64,000 nucleotides of DNA from Chloroflexota bacterium (lineage in GTDB: Bacteria; Chloroflexota; Anaerolineae; Aggregatilineales; Phototrophicaceae), in the NCBI GenBank assembly GCA_011523735.1, contig WTGB01000097.1, forward strand, positions 1 through 64,000, read 5' to 3'. The notes under the pieces were generated by a model that searched no databases, had not been told where the DNA came from, and worked only from the letters and a program-made list of their open reading frames with translations. The first letter of the stretch is position 1. Each line of letters begins with the position of its first letter. The position numbers and the translations under genes are program-made. Below, one piece after another: positions 41,792 through 55,159 of this stretch.

Positions 41792-42835
41792 ATGCGGAGT
41801 GTAGAATGGGAGGCCGGCGCGGTCAAAATGATCGACCAGCGCGCCTTGCCCTGGAAACTCGAATATGTGCGCCTGGAAACGGTGGAAGCCGTCGCCGAAA
41901 GCATCGCCAACATGACCGTTCGCGGGGCGCCCGCAATTGGCGCGTCCGCCGCCTTTGGCATGGCATTGGCTGCGCGGCAGAGTCCGGCGACAACAGTCGA
42001 GGCGCTAATTGATGACCTGCGGCAATATGGCGAACTACTAAACGCAGCTCGTCCTACGGCCGTCAATCTGGCTTGGGCAGTGAAGCGGCTCCTGCAAATC
42101 GCCGAAAGCGGCGAGTTTAATAGCGTTGACGACCTGCGCGAGGTGCTGCTCATGGCGGCGCAGCAAGTCGCCGATGACGATGTCGCCATCAACCGGCGCA
42201 TTGGCGCATGGGGATCGAGCCTCATCGATCAAGGCGCAACTGTGCTGCATCATTGCAATACCGGCGCGCTGGCAACCGTCGACTACGGAACAGCGCTCGG
42301 CGTTATCCGCGCGGCGCATGAAGCCGGCACAGACTTCCACGTCCTGTTGGACGAAACGCGCCCCAGGCTGCAGGGCTCGCGCCTCAGCGCTTGGGAACTG
42401 GAGCAGCTGGGCGTCAGCTACGACATCATCCCGGATACCGCCGCCGGCTACTACATGCAAAACAGCGAGGTGAACCTCATCCTGGTTGGCGCTGATCGTG
42501 TGGCGGCGAATGGCGACTTCGCCAACAAAATCGGCACCTATCAACTAGCGATCATGGCGGCAGCGCACAGTATCCCCTTCTATTCGGTCGCGCCGACTTC
42601 AACGATCGATCTCAGCCTGAAAACTGGCGCTGACATCCCGATCGAATTGCGCGATCCGGCCGAGGTGACGACGCCCTACGGCAATCCAATCGTGCCGACG
42701 CATTTCAAAGCGCGCAACCCGGCTTTTGATGTCAGTCCTCATCGCTACCTCAGCGGCATCGTCACCGAAAACGGCATCGCCCGCCCGCCCTTTAGCGAGA
42801 GTCTGCGGCGCGCCGTCGCGGGTGACCGGGTCTAA
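41792..42835 (+). CDS. mtnA: Methylthioribose-1-phosphate isomerase
   Basis: Converts MTR-1-P to methylthioribulose-1-P in methionine salvage. 347 residues. Conserved features: VRGAPAIGASAAFGMALAA, ARPTAVNLAWAV, LHHCNTGALATVDYGTALGV (catalytic Cys), HVLLDETRPRLQGSRL, GADRVAANGDFANKIGTY (catalytic Asp) and SVAPTSTID. It starts at ATG 41792; the frame is open further upstream but overlaps the DsbA-like gene there. First of three genes for recycling S-adenosylmethionine by-products, working with mtnP at 60.3 kb. Confidence 0.95.
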   Translation: MRSVEWEAGAVKMIDQRALPWKLEYVRLETVEAVAESIANMTVRGAPAIGASAAFGMALAARQSPATTVEALIDDLRQYGELLNAARPTAVNLAWAVKRLLQIAESGEFNSVDDLREVLLMAAQQVADDDVAINRRIGAWGSSLIDQGATVLHHCNTGALATVDYGTALGVIRAAHEAGTDFHVLLDETRPRLQGSRLSAWELEQLGVSYDIIPDTAAGYYMQNSEVNLILVGADRVAANGDFANKIGTYQLAIMAAAHSIPFYSVAPTSTIDLSLKTGADIPIELRDPAEVTTPYGNPIVPTHFKARNPAFDVSPHRYLSGIVTENGIARPPFSESLRRAVAGDRV

Positions 42836-42881
42836 ACGCGCTCAGCGGGTCTTATCGGCAATAACGCAACGGAAATCAACT

Positions 42882-43838
42882 ATGGAAACCTTGATAACTG
42901 GCTCGATCGCCTACGATTACCTCATGCGTTTTCCGGGCCGCTTCCAGCAGCACTTCATTCCCGACGAGCTGCACAATATGAGCCTCAGCTTTCTCGTTGA
43001 TGATATGACCAAGCATTGGGGCGGCGTCGCCGCGAATATCGCCTTCACCATGGCGAAGTTCGGCTTGCGTCCCAAACTCATGGGCACGGTGGGCCGCGAT
43101 TTCGGCGACTATCGGCGCTGGCTGGAGCGCAGCGGCGTCGATTGCAGCACTGTCATCCAAATCGACGATGTCTTCACCGCTTCCTTCTTCGCCAACACAG
43201 ACGATGACAATAATCAGTTGGCTTTCTTTTATGGAGGCGCGATGAACCTGGCGCGGAACTACCGCATCGCCGATGTGCTCAGCGCCAAGCCGGATCTGGT
43301 GGTCATTTCGCCCAACGACCCCGTTGCGATGATCAAGCTCTGCGACGAATGCCGCGAGCGAGACATCCGCTTCATTTATGACCCGGGCCAACAGGTCGCG
43401 CGCCTGAATGGCGAGGAGTTGCGGCAGAGCCTGCGCGGCGCGCACATGGTCGTGGTCAACATATACGAAGCCAGCGTCATCTATGAGAAGACCGGGCTTG
43501 ATCTGGGCGATTTGCGCGAAATCGTCGACATCGTCGTCATCACAGCCAGCGAGAAGGGCTCCAAAATCTACCTGAATGGCGAAACCATTGAAGTCGCTGC
43601 CTTCGCCCCAAGGGAGATTGCCGATCCCACCGGCGCTGGCGATGCTTATCGAGCCGGCTTGATTCTGGGCATGAGCAAGGGCTTTCCCTTGAAGCTCTCG
43701 GCGGAGATTGGCGCCCTGAGCGCGACCTACGCGCTGGAGGTCGTCGGCACACAGAATCACAACTTTAGCATCGCGGAGTTTGTAAACCGCTTCCGCCGCC
43801 TCGCCGATGACGGCGGTAAGTTGGACTGCCTCCTGTAA
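42882..43838 (+). CDS. PfkB-family kinase, probably adenosine kinase
   Basis: 318 residues. The ribokinase-fold starts METLITGSIAYDYLMRFPG. The substrate lid contains WGGVAANIAFTMAKFGLRPK, and the catalytic Asp and anion hole are in REIADPTGAGDAYRAG. The FIPDELHNMSLSFLVDDM region resembles adenosine-kinase-like members. It sits between mtnA and ahcY; ahcY releases adenosine, which this enzyme could phosphorylate to AMP, pulling the reversible hydrolase forward. The kinase family is clear; adenosine as substrate is inferred from context. ATG 42882. Confidence 0.85.
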   Translation: METLITGSIAYDYLMRFPGRFQQHFIPDELHNMSLSFLVDDMTKHWGGVAANIAFTMAKFGLRPKLMGTVGRDFGDYRRWLERSGVDCSTVIQIDDVFTASFFANTDDDNNQLAFFYGGAMNLARNYRIADVLSAKPDLVVISPNDPVAMIKLCDECRERDIRFIYDPGQQVARLNGEELRQSLRGAHMVVVNIYEASVIYEKTGLDLGDLREIVDIVVITASEKGSKIYLNGETIEVAAFAPREIADPTGAGDAYRAGLILGMSKGFPLKLSAEIGALSATYALEVVGTQNHNFSIAEFVNRFRRLADDGGKLDCLL

Positions 43839-43929
43839 AGCCACTCGAAACTCACTTGCTTCGCGACAGGCTCGCGCAATTATGATAGAATGCCTCCGTT
43901 ATGCTGCCGCTTCCCCCGCGCTGGGGTGA

Positions 43930-45207
<1,278 letters not shown>

Positions 45208-45301
45208 ATCGCCTTTCCGCCAGCGGCGCGCGCCACAAATAACGCCGATCCCTGCGCCAACACGATCCGTCGGTCTTGGCGAAGAAACGGGATTGGAGAG
45301 C

Positions 45302-47851
45302 ATGACCCAAATTCGAAAGTTTACATCACTGTTGGTTGTCGCGGCGGGGATCGCGCTCTTGACGGGCGGGGTCTGGGCGCAAGAAACGGCGCTAATACGC
45401 TTCGTCCACCTCGATGCTAGGGGAGGCATAGTTGACATTGCTTTAAATGGCGAACTCGCCGCCGCTGATCTGCGCTACGCTGAAGCGACCGCGCGCATCG
45501 AAGTAGCCGCGGGACCAACCGAATTATCCACTTACCCACCCGCCACCTCCCTGGCGCTTGCCCGCGAGAGAATCACTCTCGCGGGAGAACCAGCGGCGAT
45601 TGTTCTGACTGACGGGCAAAGGGCGCGCTTCCACATCGTCAGCGAAGATCTCAGCCCTATACCTTCTGGTAAAGCGCGCCTTACGCTGTTTAACGCGCTC
45701 GATGCTGATATACAGGTCGCCGTCAGTACCCCGGACGAGACCTCAGCTTTGGATATAAATCTCGCCGCAGGCGGCGCCAGCCAAGCCATAGAAACGAGCG
45801 CGGGGACATACGATATCTTGTTAAGGAGCGCCGGCGACGGGATGGCGCTCGGAGGGGTCAGTCAGCCATGGTCGGCCGGCAGCGTCAATCTGCTGATCAT
45901 TCACGGCCCATCGAACCAGCCAAAACTGTTCAATGCGGTCGCCGGGACCGGAGGCGTCGCGGACAGCGGCCGCACCCGCTTTATTCACGCGATTGAGGGC
46001 GCGGCGCCTGTCGATCTCCGCGTCAACGGGCAACTCCTTATTCCTGCGCTGAGTTTCGCCTCGCCGTCCCCCCACATCGCCTTGCCCAGCGGCTCGCAGA
46101 ATATCGCCGTCAACCTAGGCGCCGCCGAGATCATGTCGGAGCGCCTGTGGATTCGCGCCGGCGAGATGAGCACAGTCGTGCTGATGCGCACAAGCGCTGG
46201 CTTGGGCATATTCAACTTCGCGGATGCAACGGACGATGTCGATGAACGCTCCGCTGTCGTCAGTTTGATCAACGCGATACCCGACAGCGTCATCAACTAT
46301 TTGCAATTCACAAGCGGCGCCATCATTGGACTGAACGTCCAATTCAATGAAGCGGGCGACCCGGCCAAAATTGTCCCCGGGCGACAGGCAATGACCCTGC
46401 ATCTAAGCATTGGCGCAAACCGAGGCGAGATTGCGTTGCCAGCGCATTATTTCTCCAACGGCTCCTATTACACGTTGGTCGCTTTGCCGGGCGGCGTCTT
46501 CTCCGCGCCGCGCTTGCTTATCGCCGAGACAAGCATGAAACGCCACATTCGGGCGACACTGGCAGGTGAGGACATTGCCAGCGACATTGTCGATGCGCGC
46601 GCACCCGACATAGAACAGTCCACTGACGAATCGGCTGCGGACGAGCCGATCATCGAACCCGCGACTCAAGTGGAAGAGCTTGAACCTGATACAGTGATAG
46701 TCGACGAAGAAATAATCGACGAGCCCCCAACAGAACAGGTCGCTGAAGTATCTGAGCAAGAGCCCAGCCCAGGCGATGCGCCAACAGCACTTTCGCCGTC
46801 ATTGACACCCTATGCCATCGTCAAAGTAAACCCGGATTCCGCCTTGCACATGCGCCAATATCCCTCCAGCGACGCGATGTCTCTCGGGCTGCTGCCGGCC
46901 GAAAGCAATCTGATGATACTCGGTCGCCGCGGACCCTCCCAATTCGGTCCCGACGAACCCACCGACCTGCCAGTTGACCTCAGCGATTACCAGAAGGATG
47001 CGGCCGCCCTACTCCCGCCCTATCAAGATTTGTCCGCGGCCGATACCTGGCTTTACGCAATCTATACAACTCCCGAAGGCAGCGCCATTGTAGGCTGGAC
47101 CAACGCCTATTATCTCAAAGTCTATAACCGTACCGGCGACCACCAACACCTGGCTTACCTGCCTCTTGTGCCACAAAATCGACCGGGCGGCAGCCATAGC
47201 ACCGACATCCAGCCAACTGACCTCGACGAATATGTTGCGGCTCGCGTAACGGGCCTCAATCCCGACGCCTTGCTCAACCTGCGCCGGGGCAATGATGCCG
47301 ATTCTGATATCCTCGCGCTGCTCTCTGCCGATACCACTCTCCGCTTTCTCGGGCTGGACGCGGCCGCGGCGTGGGCTCTTGTTGAATACCAGCCGCTAGC
47401 CGGCAATCCTATGAGAGGCTGGGTGAGTATGACCTACATACAGTTGCTGCTGAATGGCGCGCCGGTGCGCGTCGATGCCTTGCGCACGCTTGATCCATCC
47501 GCCGTTCCCATCATCGGCGGAGCAGTATCGGGCGGCGTTCTGCCAGCCACTCCGACAAGTCCCGACACGCCGCTTGAAGGCATCGTCGGCGAAGTCAATG
47601 TAAACTCCGATTCCGCGCTGCATTTGCGCCGCTACCCCGATGCGGCTTCCGAGTCGCTCGCTTTGATCCCGCCCGATACCGTTTTGCGCCTCGAGGGTAT
47701 CACGGAGAACCGCGGCTGGTACAAAGTTCAATATCAAGGCGAAGAGGGCTGGGTCGCCTCGCCTTATCTCCTGCTTTCAATGGATGGCAGAAGTTACACG
47801 CGCGCACTCCTTGAGGATAAATTGCCGCGTTACAACGACCTTGGCTTCTAG
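45302..47851 (+). CDS. Secreted DUF4397 and SH3-repeat protein
   Basis: 849 residues. Signal peptide KFTSLLVVAAGIALLTGGVWA. Residues ~30-430 contain DUF4397-type repeats, with the recurring RFVHLDARGGIVDIALNG, RLTLFNALDADIQVAV and RFIHAIEGAAPVDLRVNGQ. An acidic Glu/Pro-rich linker (~430-500) follows. Three bacterial SH3-like segments start near 500 (SALHMRQYPSSDAMSLGLLP), 643 (ALLNLRRGNDADSDILALL) and 761 (SALHLRRYPDAASESLALIP, then GWYKVQYQGEEGWVASPYLL). It is likely bound to the cell wall. ATG 45302 with TTGGAGAG in front. Function unknown beyond domains. Confidence 0.83.
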   Translation: MTQIRKFTSLLVVAAGIALLTGGVWAQETALIRFVHLDARGGIVDIALNGELAAADLRYAEATARIEVAAGPTELSTYPPATSLALARERITLAGEPAAIVLTDGQRARFHIVSEDLSPIPSGKARLTLFNALDADIQVAVSTPDETSALDINLAAGGASQAIETSAGTYDILLRSAGDGMALGGVSQPWSAGSVNLLIIHGPSNQPKLFNAVAGTGGVADSGRTRFIHAIEGAAPVDLRVNGQLLIPALSFASPSPHIALPSGSQNIAVNLGAAEIMSERLWIRAGEMSTVVLMRTSAGLGIFNFADATDDVDERSAVVSLINAIPDSVINYLQFTSGAIIGLNVQFNEAGDPAKIVPGRQAMTLHLSIGANRGEIALPAHYFSNGSYYTLVALPGGVFSAPRLLIAETSMKRHIRATLAGEDIASDIVDARAPDIEQSTDESAADEPIIEPATQVEELEPDTVIVDEEIIDEPPTEQVAEVSEQEPSPGDAPTALSPSLTPYAIVKVNPDSALHMRQYPSSDAMSLGLLPAESNLMILGRRGPSQFGPDEPTDLPVDLSDYQKDAAALLPPYQDLSAADTWLYAIYTTPEGSAIVGWTNAYYLKVYNRTGDHQHLAYLPLVPQNRPGGSHSTDIQPTDLDEYVAARVTGLNPDALLNLRRGNDADSDILALLSADTTLRFLGLDAAAAWALVEYQPLAGNPMRGWVSMTYIQLLLNGAPVRVDALRTLDPSAVPIIGGAVSGGVLPATPTSPDTPLEGIVGEVNVNSDSALHLRRYPDAASESLALIPPDTVLRLEGITENRGWYKVQYQGEEGWVASPYLLLSMDGRSYTRALLEDKLPRYNDLGF

Positions 47852-48043
47852 TCAATAGTTGTAAGCCTCTCTCTGCCGAGTCCCTGCCAGTTCGCCATTG
47901 ACCCCCGGTGACCCAGGCGCGGGCTTTAGGCTAGCAGGCTCTTGCCGATAGTCTATAATGTCGCTGGTGCTCATCATCGTGTTTTCAGGCGCAGCTTTGT
48001 ATCGAGCCCTTGCTGTCACTTTCGCGCCATTGAGGTTTATGCC

Positions 48044-49991
<1,948 letters not shown>

Positions 49992-49992
<1 letters not shown>

Positions 49993-50807
49993 TGTCCGCC
50001 CCCGAGCTAATCGACACGCACTGCCATCTCAACTTTCACAGTTACGACGATGACCGCGCGGAAGCGCTCAAACGCGCCAAACTAGCCGGCGTCAAAACTA
50101 TTATCATCCCCGCTATCGATGGTCCCAGCTGCCATCAGGCGCTCGAATTAGCGGAACAGCATGAAGAAGTCTTCGCGGCTATCGGCGTCCATCCCAATAG
50201 CTGCAGCGACTTCACGGCGTCCCACGTGGACGACCTGCGGACCCTCTCTCGTCAGCAAGACATTGTGGCGATTGGCGAAATCGGGCTGGACTACTACTGG
50301 GACAAATGCCCAAAGCCAAGGCAGCATCGCGCGCTGGAGGCACAGTTGGAGTTGGCTGCCCAACTGGAACTGCCGGTCATCCTCCATAACCGCGAGGCAG
50401 GGAAGGATTTGCTGGCGGCGCTGGTAGCCTGGGCGCCAACTGCGCCAGCGAGTCTGCGCGGCCGGCTCGGTGTGTTGCATTCCTTTTCCGCCTCGCTTGA
50501 AGTGGCGCAACGCGCGGTCGAACTAGGTTTCTACATTGGCTTCACGGGCCCGATCACATACAAAAAAGCGGATGATCTCCGCGCTATAGCCGCTTGCCTC
50601 CCCCAAGACCGCATTCTCATCGAAACGGACGGACCCTTCCTCGCGCCCCAACAGCGACGCGGCAAACGCAACGAACCCGCCTTCCTGCCCTTTATAAACG
50701 AAAGACTCGCAGAACTGCACGGGATCACGGCCGAGGCGATGGCGCATCAGACCAGCAAAAACGCCAAGCGGCTCTTCGCCCTGCCTTCTGCTCTCAAAAA
50801 TGACTAA
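49992..50807 (+). CDS. tatD: TatD-family metal-dependent DNase
   Basis: 271 residues, TIM barrel. Metal ligands: IDTHCHLNF at the N-terminus, GEIGLDYYWDK, LPVILHNREAGKD, VLHSFSAS and IETDGPFLAPQ. The family has 3'-5' exonuclease activity on DNA and RNA. It overlaps gmd by one base (TGATG), so is coexpressed with glycan genes, although no functional link is obvious; tatD often rides in unrelated operons. Confidence 0.92.
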
Positions 50808-50855
50808 AGCCTGCTAAACTGCTTACAGTCCAACCGCCCAACAGGCAACCCTGCT

Positions 50856-51785
50856 GTGGACCTCTCGATCATCATAGTCAATTGGAATGTGCGCGACTTG
50901 CTGGACGCCTGCCTCGCCAGCATTTACGCCTCAGATCTTGAGGCGGTCAATTATGAGATCATCGTGGTCGACTCCGCCAGCGATGACGACAGCATCGACA
51001 TGCTGCGCGAGAAATATCCCGCCGTGATCCTTTTGCCTCAGACTAAAAACATCGGTTTCACACGCGGCAACAACATCGGCTTGGCACGGGCAAAGGGCGA
51101 CTACCTGCTCCTGCTCAATCCAGACACCGAGCTAAGCCCAGAGGCGGTCGCGCTGCTGCTCAAGTATCTGAAAGCCGATCCTCAGGTTGGCATCATCGGT
51201 CCTCATACGCTCAACACTGACGGCAGCCACCAGTCGACCCGCCGCCGCTTCCCGACGCTCGTGACCGGCATCTTCGAAAGTACTTGGCTGTCAGCTTGGG
51301 CGCCCGCGACTATCGAGCGCGACTACCGCATGTTGGATAGGCGCGATAATGACATCATTGAGGTCGACTGGGTCCAAGGTTCGGCGTTTATGCTCCGGCG
51401 GGCGGTCTATGTAGACATCGGCGGTCTCGACGAAGGCTACACAATGTACTCGGAAGAACTCGACTATTGCCGGCGAGCCAAATCCGCCGGCTGGCGGGTC
51501 GTCTATCACGGCGGCGCACAGATCACGCATCACGGCGGCAAAAGCAGCGAGCAAGCCAGCGCTTTCAAGCAGGTCCATTTTCATACCAGCAAATTGCGTT
51601 ATTTTCGCAAGCACCATGGATACGGCGCCTATATCGTTCTGCGCGCCCTTCTTCTCATTCTGTTCGGCTGGCAGCTCATCCTGGAATCGCTCAAGGGCGC
51701 GCTGGGCCACAAGCGCCAACTGCGAGCCGAACGCGTCCGCATATACTGGACTGTCCTGCGCAGCGGCTTGAAAGCGAACGTATGA
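50856..51785 (+). CDS. GT2-family glycosyltransferase (rhamnosyltransferase-like)
   Basis: 309 residues. GT-A fold: LSIIIVNWNVRDLLDACLASI, EIIVVDSASDDDSIDMLR, NIGFTRGNNIGLARAKGDYLLLLNPDTEL (the DxD-like nucleotide-sugar site), VQGSAFMLRRAVYVDIGGLDE and the catalytic ED-like SEELDYCRRAKSAGW. The pattern resembles WbbL/RfbN-type rhamnosyltransferases, which fits the GDP-deoxyhexose genes upstream. A hydrophobic C-terminal segment (IVLRALLLILFGWQLIL) may tie it to the membrane. Start GTG 50856. Overlaps the next gene by 4 bp (ATGA). Confidence 0.88.
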   Translation: MDLSIIIVNWNVRDLLDACLASIYASDLEAVNYEIIVVDSASDDDSIDMLREKYPAVILLPQTKNIGFTRGNNIGLARAKGDYLLLLNPDTELSPEAVALLLKYLKADPQVGIIGPHTLNTDGSHQSTRRRFPTLVTGIFESTWLSAWAPATIERDYRMLDRRDNDIIEVDWVQGSAFMLRRAVYVDIGGLDEGYTMYSEELDYCRRAKSAGWRVVYHGGAQITHHGGKSSEQASAFKQVHFHTSKLRYFRKHHGYGAYIVLRALLLILFGWQLILESLKGALGHKRQLRAERVRIYWTVLRSGLKANV

Positions 51786-52906
51786 AGATCGCAATGATCA
51801 GCGGGGAATTTCCGCCAATGCCCGGCGGCGTCGGCGACTTCACGCGGATTCTCGCCGAACAGTTTCGGGCTCATGGTCACGAAGTTCGGGTTCTCAGCCG
51901 CGCCGGCACCGCCAGCGAGACCGTGCCCGTCAGTACTGTAGACGGCTGGGGTCTCGGCAGCCCCCGCCAAATCCGGGCTTGGCTGCGCCATGTCAATCCC
52001 GATATCGTCAACCTCCAGTTTCAGACCGGCGCCTTTGACATGTCACCTTTTATTCACTTTCTGCCCCGCTTAGCCGACGTGCCCGTCGTCACCACATTTC
52101 ACGATCTGCGCTTCCCCTATCTTTTTCCAAAAGCCGGTCCTCTGCGGGAGTGGATTGTCATGCGGCTCGCGCGCAGATCCGCGGGCTTAATCACCACCAA
52201 TCATGAAGACGATCTGCGTTTGAATGCCATGCCCAAGCGCCGCTTGATTCCCATCGGCAGCAACATTAACCGGCGCGCTGTCGACCGGCAAGAAATTCCG
52301 GCACTCCGCGCCCGCCTTGGCGCCTCCGCTGGCGCATTCCTGCTCGGGCACTTCGGTTTTGTCAAAGCGATCAAAGGAATCCATTATCTCATTGATGCGC
52401 TCGCGCGAATCCGCCGCGATGGTTTAGACATGCGGCTGGTCTTCATCGGCGGACGCAGCAACACCGTCGACGGGGGCGAAGATGAGCGGTACCTGCGCGA
52501 TCTGGACGAGCGCATCCGGCAGTTGGGCCTAGCTAGCGCGGTACATTGGACCGGCTTCCTGCCCGACGAAGCAGTTGCCGCCTGCCTCAAGGCTGTCGAC
52601 CTGATGGTCCTGCCATTCACCGACGGCGCCTCATACCGCCGCGGCAGCCTCATCGCAGCGATTCATCAAGGCTGCGCAATTCTCACTACCGAGCCTGTCG
52701 TCGATATCGGCACTTTCATTCACAGACACAATCTCTGGCTTGTACCGCGCCATTCAGCCGAGAGCATTCAAATCGCGCTTGCGCATTTGTTGTCACATCG
52801 AGAACAATTAAAAGTATTAAGCGCTGGCGCGACCGAGCTCAGCAAACACTTTGATTGGGACGTGATCACTAATGAAACTGTCGCGCTCTATGAAGCCTGC
52901 TTGTGA
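51782..52906 (+). CDS. GT4-family glycosyltransferase
   Basis: 374 residues. The N-terminal domain starts KIAMISGEFPPMPGGVGDFTR, a glycogen-synthase/WbnK-like motif, with VVTTFHDLRFPYLFP. The C-terminal donor domain contains LLGHFGFVKAIKGIHYLIDAL, LVFIGG, VHWTGFLPDEAVAACLKAVD and VLPFTDGASYRRGSLIAAIHQGCAI. ATG 51782 overlaps the GT2 stop (ATGA), so the pair is translationally coupled. It likely adds a sugar to the same repeat unit. Donor and acceptor not known. Confidence 0.88.
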   Translation: MKIAMISGEFPPMPGGVGDFTRILAEQFRAHGHEVRVLSRAGTASETVPVSTVDGWGLGSPRQIRAWLRHVNPDIVNLQFQTGAFDMSPFIHFLPRLADVPVVTTFHDLRFPYLFPKAGPLREWIVMRLARRSAGLITTNHEDDLRLNAMPKRRLIPIGSNINRRAVDRQEIPALRARLGASAGAFLLGHFGFVKAIKGIHYLIDALARIRRDGLDMRLVFIGGRSNTVDGGEDERYLRDLDERIRQLGLASAVHWTGFLPDEAVAACLKAVDLMVLPFTDGASYRRGSLIAAIHQGCAILTTEPVVDIGTFIHRHNLWLVPRHSAESIQIALAHLLSHREQLKVLSAGATELSKHFDWDVITNETVALYEACL

Positions 52907-52918
52907 CAGAAGGCCCCG

Positions 52919-55156
52919 ATGCGGCAACTGAGCCATATCTTGGAGGATAATGACTTTCGCGCTATCGCAGTCTTGGTCCTGCTTTGGCTGCTCTTCTTCT
53001 GGCGCCTCTTCACGCCTGTCGCCGCAGACCAAGCCTCGCTCGCTAAAGGTGATTTCTCGGGCCAGTTCGTGGCCTTTGCGAGTTATCAATACGACCGCAT
53101 GACCCGCAGCGAGATCCCGCTCTGGAATCCCTACAACAACGGTGGTTTGCCCTTCATCGCCGATACGCAAGCCGCTGTCTTCTATCCGCTGCGCTGGCTC
53201 ACCATCGGCTTGAGCCACCTGACCGGCGGCTGGAATTACAACGCGCTACAAATGGAGATGGCTTTCCACGTCCTGCTTTGCACCCTGTTCATGTATCACT
53301 TCTTGCGTCGACTGACCTTGGGCGACGCGCGGGGTCCGCTGGCGGCTTTCTGTTCCGCCGTTATCATCGGCTATGGCGGCTACACTACCGGTTATCCGCC
53401 GCTGCAGCTTGCCGTTTTGGAAGCCGCCATCTGGCTTCCCTTGACCGCCCTCGGCATCCTTGAAGCGACCCGCGGACGTCAGCTTGCATTTCCCGGCATC
53501 GCGCTGGCCGGTTTTGGTCTGGGCCTATCCTGGCTGGCCGGACATCCACAAACCAGTTGGTTCGTCACTTACATCGCCGTCGCTTATTTTTTATTTCGCT
53601 CTCTTCGTCTGAACAACCGCTGGCGCTCCTTCGTCGCTGGTTTCGTCATCTTGGCCGCGCTGACCATCGGGGTATGCGCGGTCAGCCTTTTGCCCAGCAC
53701 TGAATACCTGCTGCTCACGTCGCGCGAGACATTAGGTTTCGAGGCAAAGGGCAATGGCTTCCCCTTCCGTGATATCGTCCAGCTTGTTTTCCCCGGCTCG
53801 GTCAGCCAATGGTCTCCACTTTATGCCGGGATCCCCGCGCTCTTCTTCGTCGTCCTTGCCGTCATGCGCGGGGACCGCGAAAGTCGTTTCTGGCTGCTGG
53901 CGGCCTTCATCGGTCTGCTGCATAGCCTCGGCGAAAACAGCGCCTTCTATCAAGTCACTTACAACTTCATTCCGGGCTTGCGCTTCTTCCGGGGCCAGGA
54001 ACGCGCGGCTGTCGTCGTCGCCAATAGTCTAGCGATCCTGGCTGGCTTAGGCATAGTCGCCGCCGCTTCCTGGCCCAATCACTTTTATCGGCGGCGAGCG
54101 ATTCGTTATTGGGGCTTCTTCGCCGCGCTCGTCACCGGCATAACGTTAGTCACTTTCTTCGCCTGGACAGCCGAACCCGCCAGTTGGGGCGAGTTGTTTA
54201 ACATCGCAACTCGCAGCGCGTTCATCACCGTTGTCGCTTTCTTTGTCTTGCGGCGCTTCACCGCCCAACCGCGCAGAATTGTCGTACAGTTCGCCCTGGC
54301 TGCCCTCATCATATTTGAGCTTTTCTCCGTCAATCTGGACCATCCGGCCGTATACGACTCGCTGCCGCACAAGGAACAACTCAGCATGACAGCGCCGCCG
54401 CTTGTACAGCAGGCGCTAATCGACGACAGCGGGCAGCCCTTTAGAGTCGATGGCTTCCGCGGCTTGGAAGACAATTACGGCAGTCTCTATGGACTGATGG
54501 ACATGCGCGGGATTAGCCCGCTCTGGCTCAAGGGTCCGCGTGCTCTGGTGTATGCCGACTATGTGAATAATCCGCTGGCTTGGGAGCTCTTCGCCGTGAA
54601 GTATGTCTTCAGCGGTCAAGAGCGCTTGTCCGTCCCCGCCCAAGTCATCGGCACGGGCAAGGACAGCCGCGGCGATGTCTGGCTGCATCGCTTGGAGAAT
54701 CCCCGACCCTTCGCCCGTCTGTATTATGCCGCGGACCTGGTCGATAGCGACCAATGGGCGAGGGAGCTAATGGCGGATGAACGCTACGACGAGCGTGAAA
54801 AAATCGTCTTGCAAGGGGCGCTGACCTTGGCTCTGCCCGGTCAAGCCGCTGCGGGAAGCGCCACTGTCGCCTCCTTCGCGCCCGAAGAAATCGTCATCGA
54901 CATCGATACTGCTGACAATGCCATCCTGTCGCTGTCCCTGCCGCACTACCCGGGCTGGAAAGCGCGGCTCAACAGCGAGCCAAGCCCCATCCTCCGCGCC
55001 TATGCCGGTTTGAGCGCTGTCGAGATTCCTGCGGGCCAACATAGGCTCAGGCTAATTTTCGCGCCCGATACCTATGCCGTCGGCGCCTTGATCAGCGCAT
55101 GCACCTGGCTGGGATTGGCGCTATTGTCCCTGTTGACGCTGTTGCGGAGGAGATGA
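52919..55156 (+). CDS. YfhO-like polytopic membrane protein
   Basis: 745 residues with about 12 hydrophobic helices in the first 480, then a soluble C-terminal domain and a last helix (AVGALISACTWLGLALLSLLTLL). The loop GDFSGQFVAFASYQYDRMTRSEIPLWNPYNNGG and TQAAVFYPLRWL are typical of the YfhO group, which resembles GT-C glycosyltransferases using lipid-linked sugars and is implicated in glycosylating lipoteichoic acid in Gram-positives. Part of the glycan locus and 12 bp after the GT4 gene. ATG 52919 with AGAAGG upstream. Confidence 0.8.
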   Translation: MRQLSHILEDNDFRAIAVLVLLWLLFFWRLFTPVAADQASLAKGDFSGQFVAFASYQYDRMTRSEIPLWNPYNNGGLPFIADTQAAVFYPLRWLTIGLSHLTGGWNYNALQMEMAFHVLLCTLFMYHFLRRLTLGDARGPLAAFCSAVIIGYGGYTTGYPPLQLAVLEAAIWLPLTALGILEATRGRQLAFPGIALAGFGLGLSWLAGHPQTSWFVTYIAVAYFLFRSLRLNNRWRSFVAGFVILAALTIGVCAVSLLPSTEYLLLTSRETLGFEAKGNGFPFRDIVQLVFPGSVSQWSPLYAGIPALFFVVLAVMRGDRESRFWLLAAFIGLLHSLGENSAFYQVTYNFIPGLRFFRGQERAAVVVANSLAILAGLGIVAAASWPNHFYRRRAIRYWGFFAALVTGITLVTFFAWTAEPASWGELFNIATRSAFITVVAFFVLRRFTAQPRRIVVQFALAALIIFELFSVNLDHPAVYDSLPHKEQLSMTAPPLVQQALIDDSGQPFRVDGFRGLEDNYGSLYGLMDMRGISPLWLKGPRALVYADYVNNPLAWELFAVKYVFSGQERLSVPAQVIGTGKDSRGDVWLHRLENPRPFARLYYAADLVDSDQWARELMADERYDEREKIVLQGALTLALPGQAAAGSATVASFAPEEIVIDIDTADNAILSLSLPHYPGWKARLNSEPSPILRAYAGLSAVEIPAGQHRLRLIFAPDTYAVGALISACTWLGLALLSLLTLLRRR

Positions 55157-55159
55157 GCC